Source of the DNA: GWC2-45-44 sp041661665
Lineage (GTDB): Bacteria; Planctomycetota; Phycisphaerae; Sedimentisphaerales; UBA12454
NCBI GenBank assembly: GCA_041661665.1
Contig: JBAZTW010000001.1
Coordinates: 62,001 to 126,000 of the forward strand
Direction: 5' to 3'
DNA: 64,000 nt
Part shown: in pieces, positions 43,233 to 51,789 of the stretch
Position numbering within the stretch: the stretch's first letter is position 1
How the letters are laid out: each line of letters starts with the position of its first letter
Notes under the pieces: generated by a model
What the model was told of the DNA's origin: nothing
The model's input: the letters and a program-made list of their open reading frames with translations, nothing else
Database searches by the model: none
Position numbers and translations under genes: made by a program

Positions 43233-43913
43233 CTATTTTTTTGGTTTGTTCTTTTTCTGTGCGGCGGATTTTGACTTATCGTCCGCCAGTATTTGCGCAG
43301 CTTTGGGATTGGCAAGTTCGCTGTCGTGCCGAATTACAGTATAAAAGGGATACACCTCTGCTGCGGAAATATGCTTTTCGATAAACGCTTCTGCCTGGAT
43401 ACTGTCGGCATCAGAGTCGATAATACCAAAAGTTTTGAGGTACTGAATCATTTTTTCGGTCATCGGCACAGCGTGAGCGTTCAGTACCATCATCATAATA
43501 TAGGCACGGACAAAATCAGTCATACCGCTGAATTTTTCGAGAATTTCTCTTGTGTTTTTTTTGCCGGAGTTTGTCAAATCCTCCGGTGAAAGGCAGTCAT
43601 ACTTCTGGAAAATGGCGTTTAACAGCGCAATGAGCTTTGCGGCGCATTTCTCAATTCCCTGGATATCGTGGCCGATAGCCTCGACTATTTCCTCAATTCT
43701 GGCGACCCTAAGGTCGTTAAAGTCAACGAAATGCGACTGAATTTTTTTAATAGCGGCTCTTGCCGCGGCCTCAGTCGTATTTTCGCAGAGTATCGCAAAG
43801 ACAAGCGTTTCGATAAAGTCGCTGTGCGATGGTTTCTTTGGTTTTTCACCGCTTTTTTTCAGGGCTGTGAAAAGTTTTTTTAGTTTTAGAACATCCTGAC
43901 CGCTGGTTTTCAT
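43233..43913 (-). CDS. Endonuclease III-fold protein lacking catalytic and Fe-S residues
   Basis: The 226-residue protein aligns in outline with endonuclease III (HhH-GPD fold): FIETLVFAILCENTTEAAARAAIKK matches the N-terminal helix pair, and FSGMTDFVRAYIMMMVLNAHAVPM occupies the hairpin-helix-hairpin position. The GxGxxTA hairpin and its Lys are missing, the following VDTH-type Asp is replaced (MTEK), and there is no C-terminal Cys cluster. The tail is Lys-rich. It is probably not an active glycosylase. Its ATG overlaps the rbfA stop (ATGA), so it is translated with the nusA-infB-rbfA unit. Confidence 0.6.
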   Translation of the reverse strand: MKTSGQDVLKLKKLFTALKKSGEKPKKPSHSDFIETLVFAILCENTTEAAARAAIKKIQSHFVDFNDLRVARIEEIVEAIGHDIQGIEKCAAKLIALLNAIFQKYDCLSPEDLTNSGKKNTREILEKFSGMTDFVRAYIMMMVLNAHAVPMTEKMIQYLKTFGIIDSDADSIQAEAFIEKHISAAEVYPFYTVIRHDSELANPKAAQILADDKSKSAAQKKNKPKK

Positions 43914-44278
43914 TTTTTTTCTTCTGTAAATTCTTTTGAAACTTCTTCAATTATTCTAAGCGTTTCCATAGTTTTTTTCAGTCTGTCGTCGAGATGAAAC
44001 GACAGATGCGGGCAAAATCTGCTCTTTACATAATTGCCCAAAAGCGACTGAATATGGCCTGCAGCGTGCTGTATCGCAGTAAAAGCAGCCTTCTGTTTGG
44101 CGGCAGATGCGCCCATAATACTCAAAAAAACGTCGGCCTTTTTCAAGTCCGGCTCAATTTTTACTTCAGTTATACTTATGAAGCCTTCTATACGAGGGTC
44201 CTGAAGGTGGTTATTGACGATGTCGCTAACCGCCTCTTTGACGACTCTGGCCATTCTGTCCTGTCTTCTCTGCGCCAT
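43910..44278 (-). CDS. rbfA: Ribosome-binding factor A
   Basis: RbfA helps mature the 30S subunit and is needed for cold adaptation. The 122-residue KH-like protein has RQDRMARVVKEAVSDIV, DPRIEGFISITEVKIEPDLK (in two adjoining parts) and the late AGHIQSLLGNYVKSRFCPHLSF motif. It starts five bases after infB ends, as in most bacteria. Confidence 0.93.
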   Translation of the reverse strand: MAQRRQDRMARVVKEAVSDIVNNHLQDPRIEGFISITEVKIEPDLKKADVFLSIMGASAAKQKAAFTAIQHAAGHIQSLLGNYVKSRFCPHLSFHLDDRLKKTMETLRIIEEVSKEFTEEKK

Positions 44279-44283
44279 ATCTG

Positions 44284-46929
44284 TTAAAGCGTTCTCGAAA
44301 CTTTTATAATTTCATAAACTTCAAAAACATCCTGTTCCTTGATATCGTCGAAGCCCGCGATTTTTATGCCGCACTCATTGCCGCTTTTAATCTGCCTGAC
44401 ATCGTCCTTGAAGTGCTTAAGCGATTCAATCTGGCAGTTATCCCTGACAATAACGCTGTTGCGGATAAGTCTGATTCTGGAGTTTCTGTTGACTTCACCC
44501 TGTTCGACATAACAGCCCGCGATAGTTCCGACCCCTGTGATTTTGAACGTGCTTCTGACGACCGCTTTGCCGATGCTCTTGAATTGTTCTTCCGGCTCCA
44601 ACAGGCCTGACATAGCTTTTTTGAGGTCTTCGGTTATTCTGTAAATTATGCTGTAAAGTCTGATGTCAACGCCTTTTGACTCGGCAAGTTTGGCGGCCTT
44701 GTCTTCCGGCACGACATTGAAGCCGATGATTATCGCGTTAGACGCTTCGGCAAGCACTACGTCGCCTTCGGTAACACCGCCGACGGCGGCGTGAAGTATT
44801 TTTACCTGTACTTCGCTGGTGTTGAGGTCGGTTAAGTATTTGTTCAGCACGTCAACCGAACCCTGCACATCCGCACGGACGATGATATTAACATCCTTTG
44901 TTTTTCCAGCCTCAAGACTGCTGAAGAGGTTTTCCATCGTAACCTTCGAGCGAGTTCCCAGGGCAGCCATTCTGTCGCTGGATTTCTTTTCCTCCGCAGC
45001 GTTCTTTGCGCGGTTGATGTCCGAAAGACAGTAAAATTTGTCGCCCGCCTGCGGGACGCAGTTTAGGCCTGAGACTTCGACCGGCATAGAATTTGTCGCT
45101 GAACTCATTGATTTGCCGAAGCTGTCGCGGAGCGTTCTAACTCTGCCATAACCTGTGCCTGCGAGAATAATATCGCCTTTTTTCAGACAGCCTTCCTTGA
45201 CGAGCAGGGTGGCGACAGGGCCTTTGTTCTGGCTGATTCTTGCTTCCACAACCCAGCCTGTCGCCGGGATTGTCGGGTCAGCTTTGAGTTCAAGCAGTTC
45301 GGATGCATAGTCGAGATGTTCGAGCAGGTCTTCAATGCCCGTTCCCTTTGTTGCGCTTGTTTTAACGACTTCTGTTTTTCCGCCCCATTCAGTCGGAACA
45401 AGTTCGTGTTCGGCAAGCTGGCCGTATATTCTGTTTGTATCCACACCCGGCAGGTCTATTTTATTCAGCGCGACGATAATGTGAACGCCTGCCGCTTTTG
45501 CGTGGTGAATAGCTTCGATTGTCTGCGGCATCAGGCCATCATCGGCGGCGACGACAAGTATCGCAATGTCGGTCATATTTGCGCCGCGAGCCCGCATTTC
45601 GGTAAACGCCTCGTGGCCCGGCGTATCGAGGAATGTAACTCTTTTTGGATTATCCTTATCGCCCCAAACAACCTGATAAGCTCCGACGTGCTGAGTAATA
45701 CCGCCCGCTTCGCCTGCGGCAACTTTTGCCGAGCGGATTCTGTCGAGAAGGCTGGTCTTGCCATGGTCAACGTGACCAAGCATTGTAGCTATAACCGGAC
45801 GTTTTATGGAATGTTCTTTCGGCCTTTTTTCAAACTCATCGGCAATCTGCTGTTCGAGCGTTTGCTTATGCTGAATTACAAGTTCTGTTCCCATCTCCAG
45901 AGCGATAAATTCCGCGACATCGGTCGGAACAACCTGATTGGCGGTTGCCATAATACCCTGTGGAATGAGTTTTTGTATAATGTCCGCGATTTTTACCGAA
46001 AGCACAGAGGCCAAATCCTTAACAAGGATAGGTTCTGAAATTGCTGCTTTTTCAGGCTTGGCTCTTTGTGATTCTTCAGTTTTTGATTTTTTGGTTTCTA
46101 ATTTTCTAACCGGACGCAGCCGCATACCTTCGCCGCCGGCGGCTTCAAGACGTGCACGTCGTTCTTCTATATCTCTGCCCCTGAGCTTTCTGCCCTTTTT
46201 ATCTTCAACAGAAAGGTCTTCGGTAACGGAAGCATCATGTTTTCTGCCGTGTGTTTTCTTTTTGCCCTTACCGGTCTTTGAACCTGAATCAGCGATTTGC
46301 GGCGCGGAAGCCAAAAGCGGCTCTGAGGCGGCCTGTTGATACGAAGGTCTGGTTCTGGGTTTCGGCCTTGGCCTTTCAACGTGTTCTGGGGCCTCAACTC
46401 GTATAACCCGCGGGCCGGCAAGTTTTGCAGGCGTGGGTTTTCCAAGCATCGGACCTGCCGGTGTAATTGTTTTTTTCGGCGGGTGTGTAACGAGCTCGAA
46501 CTTTGGCAGGGGGGGAGCGACAGGCTTCGACGGGGCGGGCTGCTCAACAGTTGTCTGTTCTATCGGGGCAGGCTGCTCTGCCTGCATCGGCGTTTCCGCT
46601 GTCTGTATGGGTTCTTCAGTTGCAGGCTGTTCAGCAGGTTGCGGTATTTGAGGCGTTTCTTCAACGACAACGACCTGTTCCTGCTCTTGCGGCTTGGTGA
46701 TTTTCTTTTTCTTAACCCGAACCTTTTTCAAATCAACCGGAGCGGCGGTTTCGACCGCTGTGGCATGCTCACCTTCGCTGAACCATTCGCGGATTGTTGC
46801 GGCAAGGCCTGCGGATATCGTTGACATATGATTTTGAATGTCCAGCCCTTCAGCCTGACACTTAGCAATGATAGCTTTGCTATTAACGCCCAGTTCTTTC
46901 GCTAAAAGATGAACTCTTGTAATTGCCAA
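44284..46929 (-). CDS. infB: Translation initiation factor IF-2
   Basis: GTPase that places initiator tRNA on the 30S subunit. The 881-residue protein has the N-terminal IF2N domain (VHLLAKELGVNSKAIIAKCQ), a low-complexity Pro/Gln/Glu-rich and basic linker (about 75-300), a second IF2N-like region, G domain with GHVDHGKTSLLD, DTPGHEAF and NKIDLPG, and the C-terminal beta-barrel/initiator-tRNA domain (SRIRLIRNSVIVRDNCQIESLKHFKDD, in parts). It follows nusA by 44 bases; the ylxR gene often found between them is missing. Confidence 0.97.
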   Translation of the reverse strand: MAITRVHLLAKELGVNSKAIIAKCQAEGLDIQNHMSTISAGLAATIREWFSEGEHATAVETAAPVDLKKVRVKKKKITKPQEQEQVVVVEETPQIPQPAEQPATEEPIQTAETPMQAEQPAPIEQTTVEQPAPSKPVAPPLPKFELVTHPPKKTITPAGPMLGKPTPAKLAGPRVIRVEAPEHVERPRPKPRTRPSYQQAASEPLLASAPQIADSGSKTGKGKKKTHGRKHDASVTEDLSVEDKKGRKLRGRDIEERRARLEAAGGEGMRLRPVRKLETKKSKTEESQRAKPEKAAISEPILVKDLASVLSVKIADIIQKLIPQGIMATANQVVPTDVAEFIALEMGTELVIQHKQTLEQQIADEFEKRPKEHSIKRPVIATMLGHVDHGKTSLLDRIRSAKVAAGEAGGITQHVGAYQVVWGDKDNPKRVTFLDTPGHEAFTEMRARGANMTDIAILVVAADDGLMPQTIEAIHHAKAAGVHIIVALNKIDLPGVDTNRIYGQLAEHELVPTEWGGKTEVVKTSATKGTGIEDLLEHLDYASELLELKADPTIPATGWVVEARISQNKGPVATLLVKEGCLKKGDIILAGTGYGRVRTLRDSFGKSMSSATNSMPVEVSGLNCVPQAGDKFYCLSDINRAKNAAEEKKSSDRMAALGTRSKVTMENLFSSLEAGKTKDVNIIVRADVQGSVDVLNKYLTDLNTSEVQVKILHAAVGGVTEGDVVLAEASNAIIIGFNVVPEDKAAKLAESKGVDIRLYSIIYRITEDLKKAMSGLLEPEEQFKSIGKAVVRSTFKITGVGTIAGCYVEQGEVNRNSRIRLIRNSVIVRDNCQIESLKHFKDDVRQIKSGNECGIKIAGFDDIKEQDVFEVYEIIKVSRTL

Positions 46930-46973
46930 CCTTTTTTAACTCCGTTTTTTAAATTTTGCTTTGCCCTGCAGAT

Positions 46974-48206
46974 TTACTGTTGGGTCTGCGAATCGGCATC
47001 TATTTTTGCCGGCGTTTTGCCCATCAAAGATTGAGCGATAGTAACGCTGGTTTCGGCGGTTTGTTTTCTGGCAAGCTCTTCAGCGGTTTTAACAACCTGC
47101 GCAGCAAGTTCAGGACTGATGCCGATTTCTTTTACCAGAGGGTCGGCTCCGATTTCAGCAAGGTCAAGAACGCTGATTACACCAAGAGCGATAAGCTTAT
47201 CGACAAACGTAGGCGACAAGCCTTCTACGTTTTTCAGGCCGGTCGAAAGTTTTTCGACTTCCTGATTGTACTCTTCAGGAGTGAGAATATCAATGTCCCA
47301 ATCGGTGAGTCTTGCTGCCAGCCTTACGTTTTGTCCGTGCTTTCCGATGGCAAGGCTCAATTGGTCTTCAGCTACGACAACGGTCGCGCCGCCCAATTCG
47401 AAGCACAACGCCACCTGACTGCATTTTGCTGGCATAAGTGCGTTGGCTATCAATTCCTGCGAAGATTCGTTCCATCTGACAATGTCTATTTTTTCGCCGC
47501 CAAGCTCATCAACGATATTTTTAATCCTGCTGCCTCGAACACCTACGCAGGCGCCGACAGCGTCAACCTTGTTATCGTTTGACAGCACGGCTAATTTTGT
47601 TCTGTATCCCGCCTCACGGGCAAGGGCTTTTATCTCGATGATACCTTCAGCAACTTCGGGCACTTCAAGCTCAAACAGTCTTCTGATAAATTCCGGGTGT
47701 GTTCGCGAAAGGACTATTTTGACGGTGCTTGTCATATCACGAACATCGAGTATCATACCCCTGATTCTTTCTCCGATGTGATGACTCTGGCCGGAGATTT
47801 GCTCAGTCTTGGGTAAAATAGCCTCGGCTCTGCTGTTAAGATTTATGATTACCGAACCGCCCTCATATCTTACGACGGTTCCGCTGATTATTTCGCCTTT
47901 GCGTTCGACGAATTCATCGTAGACGCTCTGTCTTTCGTCAGCTTTTATCTTCTGAATCATTACCTGTTTGGCTGTTTGAGCCGGTATTCTTCCGAGCTGT
48001 TTGATGTCAATTTGTACGCCTTCTTTATAGGCGACAATGTCGCCTGTTGTCCTGTCAATATGAACCTTAACATCGAGTTCGGTTTTTCCGTAGTATTTGC
48101 GTGTAGCCGAAACCATCGCTGATTCGAGGTCTGCGAATAGAGACTCCCTGTCGATGTTCTTATCACGAGCTATATTGTCAACAATTCTTACAAGTTCCTG
48201 ATTCAT
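46974..48206 (-). CDS. nusA: Transcription termination/antitermination protein NusA
   Basis: NusA binds RNA polymerase and nascent RNA, affecting pausing, termination and antitermination. The 410-residue protein has the N-terminal polymerase-binding domain (about 1-125), S1 domain (GEIISGTVVRYEGGSVIINL), KH1/KH2 (ACVGVRGSRIKNIVDELGGEKID, LSLAIGKHGQNVRLAARLT) and one C-terminal helix-hairpin-helix segment (VEGLSPTFVDKLIALGVISV). Acidic repeats of enterobacterial NusA are absent. GAAAGG (48215-48220) is the ribosome-binding site, directly behind an intrinsic terminator. rimP is not upstream. Confidence 0.96.
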   Translation of the reverse strand: MNQELVRIVDNIARDKNIDRESLFADLESAMVSATRKYYGKTELDVKVHIDRTTGDIVAYKEGVQIDIKQLGRIPAQTAKQVMIQKIKADERQSVYDEFVERKGEIISGTVVRYEGGSVIINLNSRAEAILPKTEQISGQSHHIGERIRGMILDVRDMTSTVKIVLSRTHPEFIRRLFELEVPEVAEGIIEIKALAREAGYRTKLAVLSNDNKVDAVGACVGVRGSRIKNIVDELGGEKIDIVRWNESSQELIANALMPAKCSQVALCFELGGATVVVAEDQLSLAIGKHGQNVRLAARLTDWDIDILTPEEYNQEVEKLSTGLKNVEGLSPTFVDKLIALGVISVLDLAEIGADPLVKEIGISPELAAQVVKTAEELARKQTAETSVTIAQSLMGKTPAKIDADSQTQQ

Positions 48207-48223
48207 TACAAAAACCTTTCACC

Positions 48224-48488
48224 AAAAAAAATGGAAACTTTCCGATAAAGAACGTTTCCACTTCGATAAGCCATCCAAATTGTTGCAGGCCAATCTTTAC
48301 ATCTGCGATATCTCCGCAACAATCATAATCGAAGCCTTCGAAGCGAAAGCAAAGGCGCACCGTACAAAAGACTTGCAATCTCTGCACGGCCTACCCGATG
48401 TAGCCGCCCGGCTACACACGGCTGTTAAATCCTATATGAAGCATAGTCATAAGACCCTTTGTTTTCCTAAAGTTAAAAACAGGCTTAG
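48224..48488 (-). ncRNA. Structured ~265-nt RNA ending in an intrinsic terminator upstream of nusA
   Basis: Minus-strand RNA from the promoter at 48495-48522 can form: CCGTGCA/TGTACGG (48383-48389 with 48360-48366; one pair is G-U only on this strand), TGTAGCC-GGGC-GGCTACA (48399-48416), CTTCGAT/ATCGAAG (48328-48334 with 48261-48267) enclosing ATTGTTGC/GCAACAAT (48316-48323 with 48279-48286), and finally TGGAAAC/GTTTCCA (48254-48260 with 48232-48238) followed by eight Ts. The terminator ends four bases before the nusA ribosome-binding site. Either an independent sRNA or an attenuator for nusA; not a known class that I recognise. Confidence 0.6.
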
Positions 48489-48494
48489 TCGGCG

Positions 48495-48522
48495 ATTATA
48501 CTGCCTGAAAAATGTTTGTCAA
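48495..48522 (-). promoter_or_regulatory. Strong sigma-70-type promoter upstream of nusA
   Basis: In minus-strand sense -35 TTGACA (48517-48522), 16-base spacer, -10 TATAAT (48495-48500); start near 48488, about 280 bases before nusA. Confidence 0.82.
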
Positions 48523-48592
48523 ACAATTAAAATCCCTAAAAAAGACACTGGAATACTTTTATTTTTACAAGACTCTGCAAACTACGCCCTGA

Positions 48593-49606
48593 TTATTCCA
48601 CCGTTCTCAGTTCGGAACAACCTTCCTGGAACATATCGTATAGTTCTATGATTTCGCCGTTGAAAAGCCTGATGCAGCCCTGCGAGCTTTTTGTGCCGAT
48701 AGTTGCTTCGTCTTTTGTGCCGTGGATAGCGATGCCTGATATGTTTTGCGTTCTGCTGTCGATACCTTCAAGAGCAATCCAGCCTGAGCCGAGCGGATAG
48801 TCAGGGTCGTCAGATTTATATGTTCTTCCTGTTTCGGGGTCAGTCCATACCGGCTTGATGAGTTTTCCGCCGACTTTTGCCCGCCACAGTCCTGTTGGGG
48901 TTTCCTTGCCCTGTCTTCCTGTTCCTATTTTATAGCTTTTCACATAGACGTTTTGCAGATATAAATCCATTGTGAACGATGAAAGATAAGCGACGGCGTG
49001 AAACGGGCCCTCTACGACTTTGATTATTTGTCCTGCCCTGAGTGATTTTTCGTTTGTGATATTATTTATTTTCATCAGAAATTTATAAGGCACTTTATGT
49101 TTTGCCGCGATGCCGGACAGAAGGTCGCCTGATTCGACTTTATAATTTGAGCAGAGGTTGTCGCCGAACTGAACGGTCTTGCTTAAGAGCCAGTCGTTGG
49201 CAAGGGTCTGCAACTGCTGTTTGACCTGCTGCCTGAGACTGTCTTCCATCGCCATATTCAGCACATCGTTGAGTGTGTTTCGGGCGGCGACGATTTTGCC
49301 TTCGCTGACGCACTGCTGAGCGTCTTTGAGAAGAGCCAATACTCTCGGTCCTGCCACGTTGTTGGCTTCCGAGACTACCTGCCCCAATCCGCCTGTCTGC
49401 TGGGCAGGCTGTGTCTGGAGTTGTCCCTGCTTTACCGGCGTTTGCTGAACCGCAGTCGTCGGCTGAACAGGCTGAACTTCCTGATTTTCTTTTTTCTTGC
49501 CGAACGGGTAGAAAAACACCGCCGCTGCGCCGGCCAGAATAATCACCGCAGCAACGTAAAAGACTATATTTTTACTTCCCTGCTTTTTTCCATAATTTAC
49601 AGCCAT
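48593..49606 (-). CDS. LysM and L,D-transpeptidase (YkuD) protein
   Basis: YkuD enzymes cross-link or modify peptidoglycan through a Cys nucleophile. An upstream in-frame start exists at 49651, but GAAGGA 9 bases before the ATG at 49606 is better. The 337-residue product has an N-terminal membrane helix (NIVFYVAAVIILAGAAAVFFY), a Gln/Pro-rich linker, a LysM domain (YKVESGDLLSGIAAKHKV, about 167-210) and the C-terminal YkuD domain with IAIHGTKDEATIGTKSSQGCIRL, where His and Cys are the catalytic residues. It acts in the periplasm. A peptidoglycan role fits Planctomycetota that keep a cell wall. Confidence 0.92.
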   Translation of the reverse strand: MAVNYGKKQGSKNIVFYVAAVIILAGAAAVFFYPFGKKKENQEVQPVQPTTAVQQTPVKQGQLQTQPAQQTGGLGQVVSEANNVAGPRVLALLKDAQQCVSEGKIVAARNTLNDVLNMAMEDSLRQQVKQQLQTLANDWLLSKTVQFGDNLCSNYKVESGDLLSGIAAKHKVPYKFLMKINNITNEKSLRAGQIIKVVEGPFHAVAYLSSFTMDLYLQNVYVKSYKIGTGRQGKETPTGLWRAKVGGKLIKPVWTDPETGRTYKSDDPDYPLGSGWIALEGIDSRTQNISGIAIHGTKDEATIGTKSSQGCIRLFNGEIIELYDMFQEGCSELRTVE

Positions 49607-49938
49607 TTTATTTCGTCCTTCATAACAAATGACTAACCCGGGGTTTCCCATTTAAATCTGCTCATATAAGTCGCTGAGCTTTATTTCCAATAGAATATCG
49701 AACCTGTCCTGAAAATCAAGATTTTTAACTTTATATTGCAAAAACACGAATTTGGGGGCTGATTATCGTTTTTTTTGAGAACCTCAACCCTTGTCTATGT
49801 CTGAAAAGCAGGTTTTTCAGCAATTATTAGCGTTATCCAGTTCATAAGACTATTGCCTGTGCTAATGGAATTACTTCTGGTCTCATATTACATGAGGGCC
49901 TACTTCGCCGGAGCGGCTGCGAGGGCTGGAAGATTAGA
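49607..49938. other. Spacer between L,D-transpeptidase gene and rpe
   Basis: This 332-base region contains a hairpin CTGAAAA-GCAGGT-TTTTCAG (about 49801-49820) without a T run on either strand, and a run of eight Ts near 49771. No coding frame or clear promoter was recognised. Confidence 0.4.
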
Positions 49939-50610
49939 TTATCGGCAGGCTTTGCGTATGGCCTCAATCGCGGCGGGGCGGTCGGTTTTGCCGAAAATGG
50001 CGTTGCCTGCGACCAGTGTATCAGCGCCAAGTTCAGCGACGATGCGGGCAGTTTCGGCATCAATTCCGCCATCAACTTCAATGCGAATGTCTTTGCCGAC
50101 AATCTGTCTTATTGGTTTGATTTTTTTTGCGGCCTCAAGAATGAAACTCTGTCCGCCAAAGCCCGGATGGACAGTCATTACCAATATCATATCCGCCAGA
50201 TGAGCAAATTTTTCAATTTTGGAAACTGGCGTTTCAGGGTTGAGGCACAAGCCTGCGGAAATTCCCGAATCGTGGAGTTTTTTTATGAAATCGGTCGGGT
50301 TGGGGACGACTTCGATGTGAAAGGTAATATGGTCAACGCCCGCCTTAATGAAGGCATCGGCGTATTTTTCCGGTTCGCTTATCATAAGATGGCTGTCGAA
50401 AAAGAGGTTTGAGTGTTTGCGGATTTTGGCAATGACAGGGGGGCCGATTGATATATTCGGCACGAAATGGCCGTCCATAACGTCTAAATGCAGGATTTTT
50501 AGGCCTGTCTTTTCGACCTGGCTAATCTCATCGGCCAATACAGCGAAATCGGCGCTGAGAATTGACGGGGCTATCTCAATTGTTCCGGCTTTTGGCAGTT
50601 TTCTATTCAT
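49939..50610 (-). CDS. rpe: Ribulose-phosphate 3-epimerase
   Basis: Interconverts ribulose 5-phosphate and xylulose 5-phosphate in the pentose phosphate pathway, using the product of Gnd. The 223-residue TIM barrel shows IAPSILSADFAVLADE, LHLDVMDGHFVPNISIGPP with metal-binding His and Asp, DSHLMISEPEKY, VMTVHPGFGGQSF and IEVDGGIDAETA. A longer-than-usual leader of 10 residues precedes the barrel. It lies alone, with CAGTTATC-like and CACCACAGAG repeat fragments upstream. Confidence 0.95.
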   Translation of the reverse strand: MNRKLPKAGTIEIAPSILSADFAVLADEISQVEKTGLKILHLDVMDGHFVPNISIGPPVIAKIRKHSNLFFDSHLMISEPEKYADAFIKAGVDHITFHIEVVPNPTDFIKKLHDSGISAGLCLNPETPVSKIEKFAHLADMILVMTVHPGFGGQSFILEAAKKIKPIRQIVGKDIRIEVDGGIDAETARIVAELGADTLVAGNAIFGKTDRPAAIEAIRKACR

Positions 50611-50719
50611 AATTTTTCACCACAGAGAAAATAATTTTCCTACTGATAACTGATAACCGATAACTGGGTTTCTGACACATATTCTAACAGCAGACTTTGC
50701 AGATTTCACGTTTTTTTTG

Positions 50720-50752
50720 ATAAAAAAACGGCAGGAAAATTTTCCTGCCGTT
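50720..50752 (-). terminator. Intrinsic terminator after the first PEP-CTERM gene
   Basis: A perfect 26-base palindrome AACGGCAGGAAAA/TTTTCCTGCCGTT (50727-50752) followed, in minus sense, by seven Ts, 30 bases after the stop at 50782. Confidence 0.9.
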
Positions 50753-50781
50753 GATAAGCTGTAAGTGTTTTTGAAAGGTTG

Positions 50782-51669
50782 TTATTTCTTTCTGCGAAGC
50801 AGCAACCCGCCAAGACCAAGCAAACACATAGTTGCCGGTTCGGGAATTACTGTTGCATAGACATCAATGTTTCCAGCGTAAAAATCCATCTGGTCATGGC
50901 CGTTTTCCAGACCATTTGTATATGTGTTGGTACCGTTCTCATAACCTAATGTTCTGTAATCTTTATTATATATGAGTGTACCGGTGTAAGACAGCTTGTT
51001 TGACAACTGCCAGCTTGCAAGGGTCGAATCCGGCTGACCAATAGTGTACCAATGGAATATACCATCCGAATTAAGATCTCCGGAAACAGTCATTACATAT
51101 GTGTTTCCTATAACCTGAAAATTCGTGACAGCCATTGTAAAAGAGGTGCCTCTGAACAGGCTATTGATAAGCTGACCAGTCTGAGCGCCGCCCTGATAGT
51201 TGTTGATTGCCCATGCCGCTTGCGATTGATTTGGAATAACATTTGTTAGCAATGCACCAGAAGCATTGTTATTTGTGTTATCGGCAAAAGATACAGAGGG
51301 GATACCTACGCCGCCGGCATTGTTATAGGTAGCTGCGGTTCCCTGCAAGTCGAATCCAAACTGGCTTGAACCAACAGGCTGGCCTGAGAAAATGCTGTTC
51401 ATTGTTTGTCCGCCTCCGAGATCTACGGTGTTGTCAAACTGAAAATACGAACCATTGGTGTTGCTGTATCCGAACCGTGCTTTGACATACGCCTGATTAC
51501 TTGGTTGTTCATCGTAGCCGCTAACTATACCATCGCCGCTTATATCTATATTATTGTAATATAGCATCAGGCCGCCGCCGGCAGTGCCAACCTTTACCTG
51601 TTGGGCTGATACGCTGCCAATTGCCAAAACCATCAGAACTACTGCACAAATTGTAATTAATTTTTTCAT
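50782..51669 (-). CDS. PEP-CTERM protein of unknown function
   Basis: The 295-residue product has a signal peptide (LITICAVVLMVLAIGSVSA) and the sorting tail VIPEPATMCLLGLGGLLLRRKK in outline (PEP motif, short hydrophobic helix, basic end). PEP-CTERM tails are recognised and cleaved by an exosortase in the inner membrane. The mature part contains DISGDGIVSGYDE and LNSDGIFHW, Asp/Gly segments that could bind calcium. GGAAGGAAAGAG precedes the ATG at 51669; an ATG 15 bases upstream lies within it. No enzyme motif is visible. It is the 3'-most of seven adjacent PEP-CTERM genes. Confidence 0.78.
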   Translation of the reverse strand: MKKLITICAVVLMVLAIGSVSAQQVKVGTAGGGLMLYYNNIDISGDGIVSGYDEQPSNQAYVKARFGYSNTNGSYFQFDNTVDLGGGQTMNSIFSGQPVGSSQFGFDLQGTAATYNNAGGVGIPSVSFADNTNNNASGALLTNVIPNQSQAAWAINNYQGGAQTGQLINSLFRGTSFTMAVTNFQVIGNTYVMTVSGDLNSDGIFHWYTIGQPDSTLASWQLSNKLSYTGTLIYNKDYRTLGYENGTNTYTNGLENGHDQMDFYAGNIDVYATVIPEPATMCLLGLGGLLLRRKK

Positions 51670-51719
51670 TCTCTTTCCTTCCATAAAAAACTGTTAATAT
51701 TTTTTTACTATACCGTTTT

Positions 51720-51754
51720 AAAGAAAAGAGCCGGCGTGAGTTTTGTGCCGGCTC
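51720..51754 (-). terminator. Terminator-like hairpin after the second PEP-CTERM gene
   Basis: Stem GAGCCGGC/GCCGGCTC (51728-51754) followed in minus sense by TTTTCTTT. It is related to hairpins at 52472-52516, 53552-53594 and 54624-54650. Confidence 0.75.
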
Positions 51755-51789
51755 GTTCTTAAATAATCATTATTCACCGTATTATTGTA

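Noticed and set aside
48178..48387. A 69-codon minus-strand frame inside the nusA leader that overlaps the nusA start
   Set aside because: It crosses the terminator and the nusA ribosome-binding site, is Cys/Phe-rich without similarity to RimP, and lacks a good start signal.
48280..48651. A 123-codon plus-strand frame opposite the nusA leader
   Set aside because: It runs antisense through the strong promoter and the structured RNA, has no ribosome-binding site and no recognisable domain; helices and promoter explain the sequence better.
49801..49820. Hairpin CTGAAAA/TTTTCAG as a terminator
   Set aside because: No T run follows on either strand and it is not close behind a stop codon in the matching orientation.
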